A DNA stretch of 64,000 bases from Methanosarcina sp. KYL-1 (lineage in GTDB: Archaea > Halobacteriota > Methanosarcinia > Methanosarcinales > Methanosarcinaceae), in contig NZ_VOUA01000011.1 in assembly GCF_024372725.1 (NCBI RefSeq), positions 1 through 64,000 of the forward strand. Reading direction: 5' to 3'. A program made the translations under genes and the position numbers. Numbering within the stretch: position 1 is the first letter of the stretch; the number at the start of each line of letters is the position of its first letter. The notes beneath the pieces were generated by a model that saw only the letters and a list, made by a program, of their open reading frames with translations, ran no database searches and was not told the origin of the DNA. This document shows, piece after piece, positions 54,319 through 63,318 of the stretch.

Positions 54319-55215
54319 TTACCTCGGTTCAAGTTTTCCGAAATGGGCTTCATAGCGGGCCTGCATTTTCTCCCAGGTAGGGAGGTCGGTCTGCGGGCCT
54401 CGGGTCTCCACGGCGAAGGATGCTACGGTTGCCCCGATTTTCCCGCAGGTGGGAAGGGGGTAACCCCTGGTGTAGGCGAGCAGGAACCCTGCCCTGTAGG
54501 CGTCTCCTGCCCCTGTGGGGTCCAGGGCTTTTACGGGGACGATAGGGATCAGGTACTCTTCATCGTCGGTATGGATCCGGCTGCCTTCTGAATCATAGGT
54601 TATCACAATTGTGGCGATAATTGCCTTGAGTTCGGAAAAGCTTTTTCCGGTCATTTCGGAAACCCGCTTTATCTCGTGCCGGTTTGCAAAGAGAATGTCG
54701 GTGTGGGCAAGGATGGTCTCCAGGTTTTCTTTCGAGTAGGTAACAAGGTCCTGTCCCGGGTCAAAGGATACAAAACCGGCAATCTGTGAGATTTTTGCGT
54801 TATAGACTGAGTCCGCTGTTGCAAGGTGGACAAAGTCCACTGGTCTTGGTTCCAGTTCCTTGAATTTCGAGGAGGCTCCCCAGTAAAAGTAAGTGGTCTG
54901 GTTGTCTTCCCTGTCATTGAAAATGAAGGCTTTGGACAGCTTCTGGTCATCGAGCCTGTAGAGTTGGGTGAGGTCTACACCGACTTCTTTGAGGTGATTT
55001 TCGTATCCCGAACTTTCAAAGTCCGCACCCACGGGAGAGATGAGCTGGCACTTCCCTCCAAGCCTGGCGATGGCAACCGCAATGTTTGCAGCCCCTCCGC
55101 CCGGGTGCTCTTCGTAGTCTATGACCGGAGAAGACTCGTTTTTTCCTGCAATCCTTTCAACGTCAACTATGCAGTCCAGGGCGGTATGCCCCACGACGGA
55201 AATTAATCTGTCCAT
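54319..55215 (-). CDS. PfkB-family carbohydrate/nucleoside kinase
   Basis: The 298-residue ribokinase-fold enzyme has the N-terminal motif HPGGGAANIAVAIARLGG (about 37-54) and the C-terminal anion-hole/catalytic motif DPTGAGDAYRAGF (about 226-238, catalytic Asp). It resembles archaeal nucleoside kinase-like PfkB members, which phosphorylate nucleosides such as inosine or cytidine; sugar specificity cannot be read from sequence. It is cytoplasmic. The gene is on its own, with repeats on both sides. Confidence 0.9.
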   Translation of the reverse strand: MDRLISVVGHTALDCIVDVERIAGKNESSPVIDYEEHPGGGAANIAVAIARLGGKCQLISPVGADFESSGYENHLKEVGVDLTQLYRLDDQKLSKAFIFNDREDNQTTYFYWGASSKFKELEPRPVDFVHLATADSVYNAKISQIAGFVSFDPGQDLVTYSKENLETILAHTDILFANRHEIKRVSEMTGKSFSELKAIIATIVITYDSEGSRIHTDDEEYLIPIVPVKALDPTGAGDAYRAGFLLAYTRGYPLPTCGKIGATVASFAVETRGPQTDLPTWEKMQARYEAHFGKLEPR

Positions 55216-55302
55216 GTAGCTGTCCTCATTTTCCTCGGGTTCAGGAAGCGACCCCGGGGAGTTTCGTTCAGGTATATCGCAAAAATCTCAAAAATAATTA
55301 AG

Positions 55303-55421
55303 CATGCAATCTAAAGCACGCAATCTAAAGCACGCAATCTAAAGCATACAACTATTCAAAAGATAAAAATTACTGCTTCTTCAGATGCTTCTTTAAATGC
55401 TTCTTTAAATGCTTCTTTAGA
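55303..55421. repeat. two neighbouring short tandem repeat arrays
   Basis: Three copies of gcaatctaaagcac (55306-55347) and four copies of the 12-mer tgcttctttaaa (55374-55421, with variation) fill much of the 280-bp space before the DUF555 gene. No gene is seen. Confidence 0.88.
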
Positions 55422-55499
55422 TGTTTTTCCAGGTCGTCTGACCAGGTTTTTCAGGAAAAGGAAAAACCGGTTTGTTAAAAACCGGTTTGCTTATCCTCC

Positions 55500-55889
55500 T
55501 TATTTTTCTTTTTCCTTGCCTTTCTGGCGTTCTCCCTTTTCCACTGTCCTCTCGAATTCCGTCACTTCGACAACTTTGAGGGGGATGTCCCGGAGGGATT
55601 TTCCGATTACTGACTTGGCAATCCTTTCCGCGTGTTCCGCGGATTCTGCATCAAAGACCTTCATTTCAAAAATAAGTCCCACAAGGGCGGTGTTTGCCGC
55701 TATGAATACACTGCCAAAAGGCTCATTACATGCCGGGCAGTACGTGGTCCCCACGTCGACCTCTACAAAATCCAGTTTTGGGTTCAGGCGTTTTCCAGCC
55801 TCAGAAATCGCAACCCCTATTGCATCATCAGCCGTTTTTACATCTCTAACCAACCAAGCTGCTTCAAGTACCACATGAAAGTTCGTCAT
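55500..55889 (-). CDS. DUF555 / UPF0212 protein
   Basis: The 129-residue soluble protein ([52 protein letters not shown]) belongs to the methanogen UPF0212 (DUF555) family. The C-P-A-C pair suggests a metal- or redox-type site. A Lys/Glu-rich tail ends the protein. No function has been established for the family. It is not obviously in an operon. Confidence 0.9.
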   Translation of the reverse strand: MTNFHVVLEAAWLVRDVKTADDAIGVAISEAGKRLNPKLDFVEVDVGTTYCPACNEPFGSVFIAANTALVGLIFEMKVFDAESAEHAERIAKSVIGKSLRDIPLKVVEVTEFERTVEKGERQKGKEKEK

Positions 55890-56086
55890 TATTTATCCAC
55901 CGCATTTATTCATTCATACAAGTTTTTCAATGATTGTTTCCCCTGATAAGGGAACAGTTTTCTACAGAACCAAAGAATGGAATAAAGTATATAAATTATT
56001 TCTGTTTGCAATAAATTATTTATGTTCGTCATTTTTTTCTTTCTTATCTGCTTTTCTCTCTTTATTTTCTCTTGTTATATGGTAAA

Positions 56087-56485
56087 TCATATGGTAAAAA
56101 GCGTTTCATCGTCCACTGAAAAGACTCCCAGTTTTGCTCCCGCATCGAGCCAGGCATGCCCGTAGCTGAAAGAGGCAAGGGCGTTTACGGGGTCCCCGTG
56201 TTCCAGGAAATAAATCCCGTCTTTGTAGTAAGCCTCGGCCATTGTGTAGTAGTCCACGGCTACGGCGTACATGTGGGATTCCGGGATTGGGGCGTATTTT
56301 GCTTTCTTGAGGGCTCTTTTGAGCATGTCTTCGTATCTTGTGACCTTTTCGTTCAAATCGGCAGGCATCTTCATCACCCTGGCACCTAATTTCTCCAATC
56401 CTTTAAGGAAGTTCTCCGGTCTTTCGGGAGTTTTTTCAGCTCTCCGGGAAGTCTTTGTCCTTTGATTTTTTTCTTTACTCCGCAT
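56087..56485 (-). CDS. DUF357 protein
   Basis: The 132-residue product has a basic low-complexity N-terminus (MRSKEKNQRTKTSRRAEK), followed by the helical DUF357 domain (about 45-132: KVTRYEDMLKRALKKA, YTMAEAYYKDGIYFLEHGDPVNALASFSYGHAWLDAG). The domain is TPR-like and of unknown function. Its ATG lies inside the end of the diphthine synthase gene (overlap about 11 bases), so it is coupled to it. A start at 56515 would add 10 residues. Confidence 0.85.
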   Translation of the reverse strand: MRSKEKNQRTKTSRRAEKTPERPENFLKGLEKLGARVMKMPADLNEKVTRYEDMLKRALKKAKYAPIPESHMYAVAVDYYTMAEAYYKDGIYFLEHGDPVNALASFSYGHAWLDAGAKLGVFSVDDETLFTI

Positions 56486-57275
56486 TTTCCAGGAATTTTT
56501 CCGGCCCGCCCGCAAGTTTCACGAGGGCTTCGGCTTCAAGGAAGTGCAGCTTTCCCGGGATGACCAGGATCTGGAGGGGCTCTCCGAAATCGAAATCCTT
56601 CAGGTTTTTTGCATAGTCAGCTTTTACGACCGGCTTTTTTGAGCCTGCCCTGGCAATCCCCACGGCGACAGCCCGGTCAATGACCCCTTCTCCCCTTCTT
56701 TTTTCGACTTCCAGGAGGAGCTCAAGGGCCCTGTTTACGGTCATGTAGCCCTTCTCCTTATCGATGTCGAGGAAGACAAGGGTATGCAGCCCCAGTTCGG
56801 AGTTTTGCTTTATGATGTCGTATGGGGTTTCCGAAATGACCAGTGTGCCGCGCCCGCTGACGTAAGGGTGGGGTATGCTTGCGGATTTTCCGAATCGGTA
56901 GTTCTGGAGGCCCGTAAGCCCTGAAACGGCTGAGGCAATGGAGGCCCCGTGGACCAGGCGGGTTTCGATACCGAGCTTTTCGGCCCTCAGGCGCAGGTCC
57001 ACATGGGTTGTGGAGACCATGGTGTCTCCGCCGGTGAGAAAGGCAACTTTCCTGTCCCTGGCTTCGTTCAGCCAGTCCGGCTGCTGCTCCACGTCTTCCC
57101 TGGCAAGCACATGGACTTTTTTCCCGTAGAGTTTTTCCATTTTTTCGAGGTCCGTACCCATAAGGCAGGAGGTGTAGAACTCCACATAGACCAGGTCGGC
57201 CTCCCTGACAGCTTCAAGCCCTTTTAAGGAAATGTCGTATTCGTCAAAAAGGCCAAGCCCTATGAATGTGAGCAT
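56475..57275 (-). CDS. dphB: diphthine synthase
   Basis: The 266-residue SAM-dependent methyltransferase of the tetrapyrrole-methylase fold begins MLTFIGLGLFDEYDISLKGLEAV. It has GGDTMVSTTHVDLRLRAEKLGIETRLVHGASI (about 78-110) and HTLVFLDIDKEKGYMT later. It trimethylates the modified histidine of elongation factor 2 to form diphthine. The Dph6-like gene nearby completes the amidation step. The DUF357 gene follows it with overlap. Confidence 0.95.
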   Translation of the reverse strand: MLTFIGLGLFDEYDISLKGLEAVREADLVYVEFYTSCLMGTDLEKMEKLYGKKVHVLAREDVEQQPDWLNEARDRKVAFLTGGDTMVSTTHVDLRLRAEKLGIETRLVHGASIASAVSGLTGLQNYRFGKSASIPHPYVSGRGTLVISETPYDIIKQNSELGLHTLVFLDIDKEKGYMTVNRALELLLEVEKRRGEGVIDRAVAVGIARAGSKKPVVKADYAKNLKDFDFGEPLQILVIPGKLHFLEAEALVKLAGGPEKFLENAE

Positions 57276-57360
57276 AGCCCGCTTTAGGGGGCTTATTAAC
57301 TTAAAGCTTTTTGGCGCTGGGCTGTATCCGGGTTACCTTCATGACTTTTCTTCCGGGTTT

Positions 57361-57404
57361 TCGTACACGCCCAATGTATATCTTCGTACACGCTCAACGT
57401 ATAT
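57361..57404. promoter_or_regulatory. 21-bp direct repeat overlapping the TATA box of the thioredoxin operon
   Basis: The sequence tcgtacacgcccaatgtata (57361) recurs, with two changes, as tcgtacacgctcaacgtata at 57384 (period 23 bp, about two helical turns). The second copy runs into the TATA-like tatatatat (57400-57408), about 60 bp before the thioredoxin ATG at 57468. The layout suggests two protomers of a regulator covering the promoter. TTCGTA resembles reported half-sites of the methanogen redox regulator MsvR; that link is inference. Confidence 0.55.
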
Positions 57405-57467
57405 ATATCTGGAAATTAATATTAGAAATGAGTTTACAACTGCAATTTTTTGGGGTGATTTTTAGAA

Positions 57468-57710
57468 ATGGTTAAGGTTACGCTCATTCATGCCAGCTGG
57501 TGTACGGTCTGCCCTACTGCACGCAGGCTCTGGAATGACCTGAAATCGGAGTACGATTTCGAGTATGAGGAAGTTGACGTGGAAACCCCTGAAGGACAGG
57601 AACTAACTGAGAAATATGGTATAGTAGGGGTCCCCACAACCCTCATTGACGGGGAGGTCGTTTTTACGGGGCTTCCTAAAAAGGCACAGGCTATTGCCCG
57701 CATCAGCTGA
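57468..57710 (+). CDS. small thioredoxin-like / glutaredoxin-like redox protein
   Basis: The 80-residue protein has the active site W-C-T-V-C-P (Cys12, Cys15) and the cis-Pro region GVPTTLIDG, the fold and length of small archaeal thioredoxin/glutaredoxin-like proteins. It reduces disulfides in the cytoplasm using electrons from the reductase encoded 36 bp downstream. The pair is very likely one operon controlled by the repeat around its TATA box. Confidence 0.92.
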   Translation: MVKVTLIHASWCTVCPTARRLWNDLKSEYDFEYEEVDVETPEGQELTEKYGIVGVPTTLIDGEVVFTGLPKKAQAIARIS

Positions 57711-57746
57711 AAGGCTTTCAGGGTTCTAATTTCTACGGGGGAAAGC

Positions 57747-58682
57747 ATGTACGACCTGATTATTATCGGGGGAGGGCCCGCAGGGCTCACTGCCGGGATT
57801 TATGCGGTCCGCTTCGGGCTAGATACCCTGGTCCTTGAAAGAAGCGAGATTAGCGGCCAGATTACACTGACTGATATTGTGGAGAACTATCCCGGGTTTC
57901 CGGAGATTTCGGGGCTTGAGCTCATGGAGAAGTATAAGGCCCACGCCCTAAAAGCCGGGGTTGAGACCCGGATTACGGAAGTCCTGTCGGTCCGCAGTGA
58001 AGGGGCAAAAAAGGTCGTTTCCACGGACGGTGGGGGGCTGGAAGCAAAAGCCGTAATTCTTGCCACCGGGGCAAACCCAAAGCACCTGGGCGTGCCCGGG
58101 GAAGAGGCGCTTATCGGTAAGGGAGTTTCCTACTGCGCCACTTGCGACGGGCCTTTTTTCAGGAATAAGACCGTTGTGGTGGTGGGTGGGGGCGACTCGG
58201 CCCTTACGGATGCTCTTATCCTTTCCAGGATTGCAAAGCAGGTGTACCTTGTCCATAGGCGGGACCGGTTGAAGGCGGCAAAAGTCCTGCAGGAACGGGC
58301 TTTTTCGGCTCCGAACATCGAGTTCATTTACAATACCGCGGTCCGGGAAATTGTGGGAAGTACGGGAGAAATCCGTCGGGTTGAAAAGGTAATTCTTGAA
58401 AACCTCAAAAGCGGGGAAGTCAGGGAACTGCCCACAAACGGAATCTTCATTTACATAGGAATCCGCCCCAACACCGAAATCGTGGATGTGGATAAGGACG
58501 AAAGGGGCTTTATCAGGACCGGACGCTGGATGGAAAGCTCTGAGAAGGGGATTTATGCCATAGGGGACTGCCGGGATACGCCCATATGGCAGCTCGTAAC
58601 AGCCGTAAGCGACGGGGCAGTTGCAGCCACAGCCGTAAACGAATATCTCGAGAGCCTCAAATATCCGGAAAAAAGTGGTTAA
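57747..58682 (+). CDS. trxB: thioredoxin reductase
   Basis: The 311-residue flavoprotein has FAD-binding GGGPAG at 8-13, redox-active C-A-T-C (Cys130-Cys133), and the pyridine-nucleotide site VVVVGGGDSALTDA with HRRDRLKA, which suits NADPH. The C-terminal FAD motif is GIYAIGDCRD. It reduces the small thioredoxin encoded just upstream. A good ribosome site (GGGGGAAA) precedes the ATG. This is a standard low-molecular-weight reductase. Confidence 0.95.
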   Translation: MYDLIIIGGGPAGLTAGIYAVRFGLDTLVLERSEISGQITLTDIVENYPGFPEISGLELMEKYKAHALKAGVETRITEVLSVRSEGAKKVVSTDGGGLEAKAVILATGANPKHLGVPGEEALIGKGVSYCATCDGPFFRNKTVVVVGGGDSALTDALILSRIAKQVYLVHRRDRLKAAKVLQERAFSAPNIEFIYNTAVREIVGSTGEIRRVEKVILENLKSGEVRELPTNGIFIYIGIRPNTEIVDVDKDERGFIRTGRWMESSEKGIYAIGDCRDTPIWQLVTAVSDGAVAATAVNEYLESLKYPEKSG

Positions 58683-58800
58683 CTCTTTTAAGTAAATGGT
58701 CAAGTCTTTTAAGTGAAAAGTGGTTAACTCTATTAAGTAAATATTCAAGGCTTTTAAGTGAATTGCCAAACTCATTAAGTAAATAATTAATTCCTTGAGA
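58683..58800. repeat. degenerate repeats after trxB
   Basis: Five imperfect units built on aactcttttaagtaaat follow the trxB stop, with a period of roughly 20-25 bp. No gene is seen to 58941. Confidence 0.7.
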
Positions 58801-58941
58801 GAAAAGAGCTTTAAAATAAATGGCAGGCCCTGGCTTTTAACTCCTCAAAGCCCCAGCTATTCATGAAAACCTTATAAATAGTGGGACAGGAGGTTTTCTC
58901 TGTCCCGGGGTTTGTGTTTCTTGGGTTTTGCTTTTCAGAGA

Positions 58942-59223
58942 TTATTCTACAAGTTCGTTGATCTTATTGTAGAAATCTATGATCAGCCTTGTTGCTTCGC
59001 TTTCCATGTTAAGCTGGAAAGTGCGGATCTGCTTTCCCAGGGGTTTTTCTATGACTATGCCTGTTTCAATCAACGGGGTAATGACCCTTGATACGCTGGA
59101 GTGGGACAGGCCGGTCTCTTCTGCGATCCCGGAAAGGTAGGTTGATTCGTTCTGGTGTTCTATCAGGTTTTTAAGCACAGTCATCTGTGCGGTTTTTCCA
59201 AATATTTTTTCAAGTGTATCCAT
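58942..59223 (-). CDS. winged-helix transcriptional regulator
   Basis: The 93-residue protein (MDTLEKIFGKTAQMTVLKNL, then STYLSGIAEETGLSHSSVSRVITPLIETGIVIEKPLGKQIRTFQLN) is a MarR/ArsR-like winged helix with a recognition helix SHSSVSRVI. It is a small archaeal DNA-binding protein; the target and inducer are unknown. The coding frame extends three residues upstream; Met at 59223 is preferred because the core begins there. Confidence 0.85.
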   Translation of the reverse strand: MDTLEKIFGKTAQMTVLKNLIEHQNESTYLSGIAEETGLSHSSVSRVITPLIETGIVIEKPLGKQIRTFQLNMESEATRLIIDFYNKINELVE

Positions 59224-59472
59224 TGTTTTCATCTCAGAGGTGGCTATTACAGTAAAATACGATTCGTATTCCCAATATTAACGTGTTCTTTTCAATTATA
59301 AACTTATCTCCTTTTGGGTGAGTCCGGCGATTCATAATAAATCTTATAACTATTTAGGTAATTCTCCCATGATCGCTTCAATCCCTCCGGTGCCTATCGG
59401 TTTAACAAATTTTGAGAAATGTTTAATACCTAAGAAAATCTATAATGTAAGGTGTTAGGAGGGAGTTGGGTC

Positions 59473-59985
59473 ATGTACGAAAATAATCTTGACCGTGATA
59501 TTTTAAGACTGATTGAAGAGCAGCCCGAACTCAGCGACAGGGCTATTGCGAATGCCTTATCGGTTTCGGAAGAACAGGTAAAGGCCCGGATTTCGTGTTT
59601 TCAGGATACCCGTGAAAAAATCCTGATCGTGAATGCCGAAATGGGTGCCATGACCGCCCTCAAGATGGAACTTGAGGCCGAAGATTATAATGTAGTCGGG
59701 GCATCGGATGGTTTTTCCGCAGTCAATTTGGTAAAAGCCGAAAAGCCTGACATTGTTCTGCTTGACCGGACGCTTCCCGGAATGGACGGTTTTGAGGTAT
59801 GCAGGCAGCTAAAGGCTGATTCCCTCTACGGGCATGTACCTGTTGTTATGCTGAGCGCAGGAGGTGCGGTAGAGGACGTGGTCAAAGGCTTTGAGACAGG
59901 GGCTGATGACTATGTCATGAAGCCTTTTAACCTTCAGGAGCTAAAAGCCAGGATCAGGATGGTCCTGCGGAGGAGCCGGTTCTAG
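59473..59985 (+). CDS. response regulator receiver protein with N-terminal helix-turn-helix
   Basis: The 170-residue product starts at ATG 59473, eight bases after AGGAGGGA. It has an N-terminal HTH-like part (about 1-45: DILRLIEEQPELSDRAIANALSVSEEQVKARI) and a receiver domain (about 48-165). The phosphoacceptor Asp is in VLLDRTLPGMDG, the Ser is in VVMLSAGG and the Lys in VMKPF. The usual acidic pair before the first helix (DD) is replaced by N-A-E (ILIVNAEMG), so Mg2+ binding may be weakened. The HTH-first order is unusual for a response regulator. No sensor kinase is nearby. Confidence 0.85.
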   Translation: MYENNLDRDILRLIEEQPELSDRAIANALSVSEEQVKARISCFQDTREKILIVNAEMGAMTALKMELEAEDYNVVGASDGFSAVNLVKAEKPDIVLLDRTLPGMDGFEVCRQLKADSLYGHVPVVMLSAGGAVEDVVKGFETGADDYVMKPFNLQELKARIRMVLRRSRF

Positions 59986-61053
59986 TTGAAACTTTAATCC
60001 CGGTTTTTCTGATATGGTCAGAAAAAATTTCCTTTGTTCGGTATCCCTGTTTCTCTTAAAAGGACAGGGCTTCCCCGGCATCTGGTCCGTATCTATTAAA
60101 GCCTGTATAAAATGCCTGTATATTCGCCAATCTTCCAGAGAGCCTGCTCTTACCCGGCAGACAGTCCGCAACCTTTCAGAGCTGTGCCTTTCTGGAATCA
60201 CATAATGTTTTTTTCTTTTCATTTCAATGCTTTTCCTTTCGGTCCCTACTGCTTATTGTAGCGGCAGCTTCCTTATCGTAGCTGTAGCCTTCCACAGGTC
60301 GAGGGGTAAATGGGTAAAACCGATCAGAGGGGTAGAATCGAGCAGGAGATGGAGAGCCGGGAAGGAAAGGTGGGATAGAGCAGGACATTTAGAACTGGGA
60401 AGGAGAGGTTGGATAGAGTGGGAGAGCCGGAAGGATGTAGTTTTCGTTCCCGGACCGGGACGGGTTCGGAAAGTCAGAGTAAGTCCAGTAAATCAGAGTA
60501 AGTCTGAGTAAGTCAGGAGGGATACTTCGGGGGGTTTTAGCATTAAATTTTGCACCCCGCATTATCGCTGTTTTTCGGAGTAAGTGAGGCACACCGTCCC
60601 CATGCCTCCGGCAGGAAGGCATTTCAGGTATTGGATAAAACCCGGGAGACTGAAATATTTGGTTTTTCCTGTTAAAATGGCTTTTTTATGTCCTTTTAAT
60701 TGATTATCGGGGTTATTTTTTATATAAAAACAAAATAATTCAAAATATAGGTAAATAAATTTTAATTAAGGGCTTAATTTCTAAAAAAGACTTTTAAATT
60801 CCTTTTTTACTCAACAGAAGCATTTGATAATTTTAAATCTCTATTTTTAAATATAGACAGTATATGAAAATTTCAAAACATTTAAAACAGAATAAAGCGT
60901 AAATTATTATGCGTAACTGTTAATCCTTCCTTATTTTTGATAAGGATCCGAAATACAAAACGGATTTAATGATCTGAATGCATAAATATTGTTGTTCGGG
61001 CAATGTGGCAAAATGGTGGAAAAACGTACTGAAAAGAAACATGGAAAAAGATT
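59986..61053. other. 1-kb region without a recognised gene
   Basis: The region contains GA-rich near-repeats (60330-60440, with units like ggagagccgg and gggatagag) and agtaagtc repeats (60478-60520). The last 350 bp are very AT-rich. Open frames here are short and repetitive. The TPR gene promoter is probably in the AT-rich part (60870-61020). Confidence 0.4.
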
Positions 61054-61932
61054 ATGACTTCTAATGAATGGTACAGTAAAGGCGTTGCACTCTATGAACT
61101 TAAAAGGTTCGGAGAAGCTCTGAATGCGTACGAGAAGGCTCTGGAAATAAGTCCTGATAATGCAAGAATCCTGTTCAGCAAAGGAATGGTCTTGAAACAT
61201 TTAATGAGGCACGAAGAAGCCCTCGATGTCTTGAACAAATCCCTGGAGATCAATCCGATGGATGCAAAAACCTTATGCTGCAAAGCTGAGGTCCTTTTTG
61301 ACCTTATGCAGTATGAAGATGCCCTGGAAGCCTATAACAGGGCTGTCGAAATAGCTCCCGAAGATCCGGAAGTCTGGCACAGGCGGGGAATTGCCCTTAG
61401 GGAAATGAGAGCATACGAAGAAGCAATGGATGACTTTGAAAAAGCGATCCACATCTATGCAAGCAGCCTTGACCTGAGCGCGATGAGCGCCAGTGAATGG
61501 TGTAAGAAGGGCATGAGCCTCTGCAAGGTAAAGAGTTATGAGGAAGCCCTGGATGCTTTCGACAGGGCGCTTGAGCTAAATCCCATGAACGGAAAGGCCC
61601 TTTACAACAAGGGGGTCGCCCTCCGCTGGCTCGGGCAGCAGGAAGAAGCAAGGATGTATATTGAAAAAGCAGTTGAAGTATTCGACAGCAAGATAAAAGC
61701 AAACCCAGAAAATGCCAGGTTCTGGTACAACAAGGGAATTGCCCTCAGGGACATTGAAAAGTACAAAGAGGCCCTTGAAGCTTTTGAAAAAGCAATCGAA
61801 ATCAACCCGAGCTTTACAAAAGCCTGGATCGGGAAAGGCATCGTATACGACAGGATAAAGAAGCACCAGAAGGCAATGGAAGCCTACGAAAGGGCAGTAG
61901 ACGTAAATCCTGTTTACTCGGACCTTCTCTAA
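61054..61932 (+). CDS. tetratricopeptide repeat protein
   Basis: The 292-residue protein is made almost only of TPR units (about eight, e.g. EWYSKGVALYELKRFGEALNAYEKALEISPDN, ALYNKGVALRWLGQQEEARMYIEKAVEV). It has no signal peptide or membrane segment, so it is cytoplasmic and probably a scaffold for protein interaction. A longer insert between repeats (IYASSLDLSAMSASEW, about 137-150) breaks the regular pattern. A second TPR gene starts 1.4 kb downstream. Confidence 0.92.
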   Translation: MTSNEWYSKGVALYELKRFGEALNAYEKALEISPDNARILFSKGMVLKHLMRHEEALDVLNKSLEINPMDAKTLCCKAEVLFDLMQYEDALEAYNRAVEIAPEDPEVWHRRGIALREMRAYEEAMDDFEKAIHIYASSLDLSAMSASEWCKKGMSLCKVKSYEEALDAFDRALELNPMNGKALYNKGVALRWLGQQEEARMYIEKAVEVFDSKIKANPENARFWYNKGIALRDIEKYKEALEAFEKAIEINPSFTKAWIGKGIVYDRIKKHQKAMEAYERAVDVNPVYSDLL

Positions 61933-62305
61933 ATGTATTGAAGAATAAATATATTGAAGAATATTCCAGACCCCTCTGAAATACGCAAATTAGAGCATAT
62001 GCACAATAAGCCGTTAGCTGAAGAGACCTTAAGGGAATTTTCTTTAGGGAGCTTTTTCGGGCCTGACGGCATACAAATTTACTTTTTTATTTTCTCAATT
62101 TACCTGTACCACCCGGACGCGAAATTTCAACTTATTTTCATTTTTTGTATTTTAATTTTATATGTCTCAGGTGTATTTCATTGAACAAGCTTGTGTTTTT
62201 CAGCTTCTTTTTCGCCTGTGCTTTATTACCTGTGCTTTATTGCCTGTGCCCGTTCCCCTTTGTTTTTCCCTTTTGTTTTTCCCTTTTGTTTTTTCCTTGT
62301 TTTGT
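61933..62305. other. intergenic region, no gene recognised
   Basis: AT-rich and T-rich sequence lies between the TPR gene and the HAD hydrolase gene. Plus-strand frames here and over the HAD gene (to 63133) are its shadow. The tttttcccttttgtttttccc repeats (62264-62302) are low complexity. Confidence 0.4.
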
Positions 62306-63016
62306 TTACCTTTGCCGGTTCAGGGTTCGGACACAGTCCACAAGGTCGGGGAAATTTTCGAGGCGGAAATCAAAGCACGTGCCTGTCTCTTCCTGAGCCC
62401 TCCAGTCCCCGTAGGCGGCGTATGCAGTGTTCAGTCCGAGTTGTCTGGCGGGGGTCATGTCCCTCCTGATGCTGTCTCCTACGACCAGGGTTTCTTCGGG
62501 CCTGACGCCCAGGGCCCTGAGGGCAAAAAGGAAGGGGGCAGGGTCAGGCTTTTTTGCGCCGGTCATGTCAAAGGCCACCAGGAGGTCAAAAGAGGAAAGG
62601 AGCCCTACTCTGGCAAGCCTGGCCCGGGCATGGGCTCTGTCAGCATCGGTTATTATGGCGAGTTTGAGGTCCAGTTTCTTCAGTTCTTCCAGAGTGTCCC
62701 TGACCCCGGGATAGAGTTCTATGTTTTCCAGCTTTTCCCTTTCGTAAATCTCACAGCACTGCCTGTAGCCCTGCACCGTGAAAAGCCGGCTGTCCTGCAT
62801 GTAGTCCAGGATATTTTCGTAGTCTTCGAACCCGTGGACCCCTCGCAGGAAATAATTGAAAAGTTCGGCGGAGCTTCCTACTTTTTCCCCGCCTTCCGCC
62901 TCAAGGCAGGCAAGGACCTCTCTGCAGGCTACAAGTTTTGCTGCTATGAAGTCAAAAAGAGTGTTGTCCATGTCAAAGAGGACCGCTTTCAGAGGCAGGG
63001 CAAGTTTTTTGTACAT
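62306..63016 (-). CDS. HAD-superfamily hydrolase (subfamily IA)
   Basis: The 236-residue phosphatase has motif I LFDMDNTLFDF (nucleophile Asp at about 15), a helical cap (about 25-95), motif II AIITDADRAHARARL (Thr), motif III Lys in TGAKKPDPAPF and motif IV LVVGDSIRRDMTPAR. It is typical of the TIGR02253-like archaeal HAD hydrolases, some of which are glyceraldehyde 3-phosphate or nucleotide phosphatases. It is soluble and alone on the minus strand. Confidence 0.9.
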   Translation of the reverse strand: MYKKLALPLKAVLFDMDNTLFDFIAAKLVACREVLACLEAEGGEKVGSSAELFNYFLRGVHGFEDYENILDYMQDSRLFTVQGYRQCCEIYEREKLENIELYPGVRDTLEELKKLDLKLAIITDADRAHARARLARVGLLSSFDLLVAFDMTGAKKPDPAPFLFALRALGVRPEETLVVGDSIRRDMTPARQLGLNTAYAAYGDWRAQEETGTCFDFRLENFPDLVDCVRTLNRQR

Positions 63017-63118
63017 GTTTCACCGGTTTCATTTGTTTTTCATTCAGCAGACAGGAGGGTCCGGGGGAAGGGCTGTAAAAGTCTTAAACCACGAGAGCCT
63101 ATTAGTTTACAGGAGCTT

Positions 63119-63166
63119 ATTAGATTAGATTAGATTAGATTAGATTAGATTAGATTGATTAGATTA
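63119..63166. repeat. pentamer tandem repeat
   Basis: Seven copies of tagat (63121-63155) and a broken copy lie in a region where acaggagc also recurs three times (63099-63192). This 300-bp space before the last TPR gene holds no gene. Confidence 0.95.
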
Positions 63167-63318
63167 CAGGAGCTATTAAAGTACAGGAGCCTTTAAAAGT
63201 CAGAAGTACTCATTTATAGTCCATAAATAAGGAATAACTTTAAGAAGATTACGAGCCCGGGTAAACCTGAATATCGCACTCCCGGATTTATACTTAACAC
63301 ATTACAGGAAATTTTATT

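Noticed and set aside
62162-63133. Plus-strand open frame of 323 codons
   Set aside because: It covers the HAD hydrolase gene on the other strand, whose HAD motifs are clear; the plus-strand product has none.
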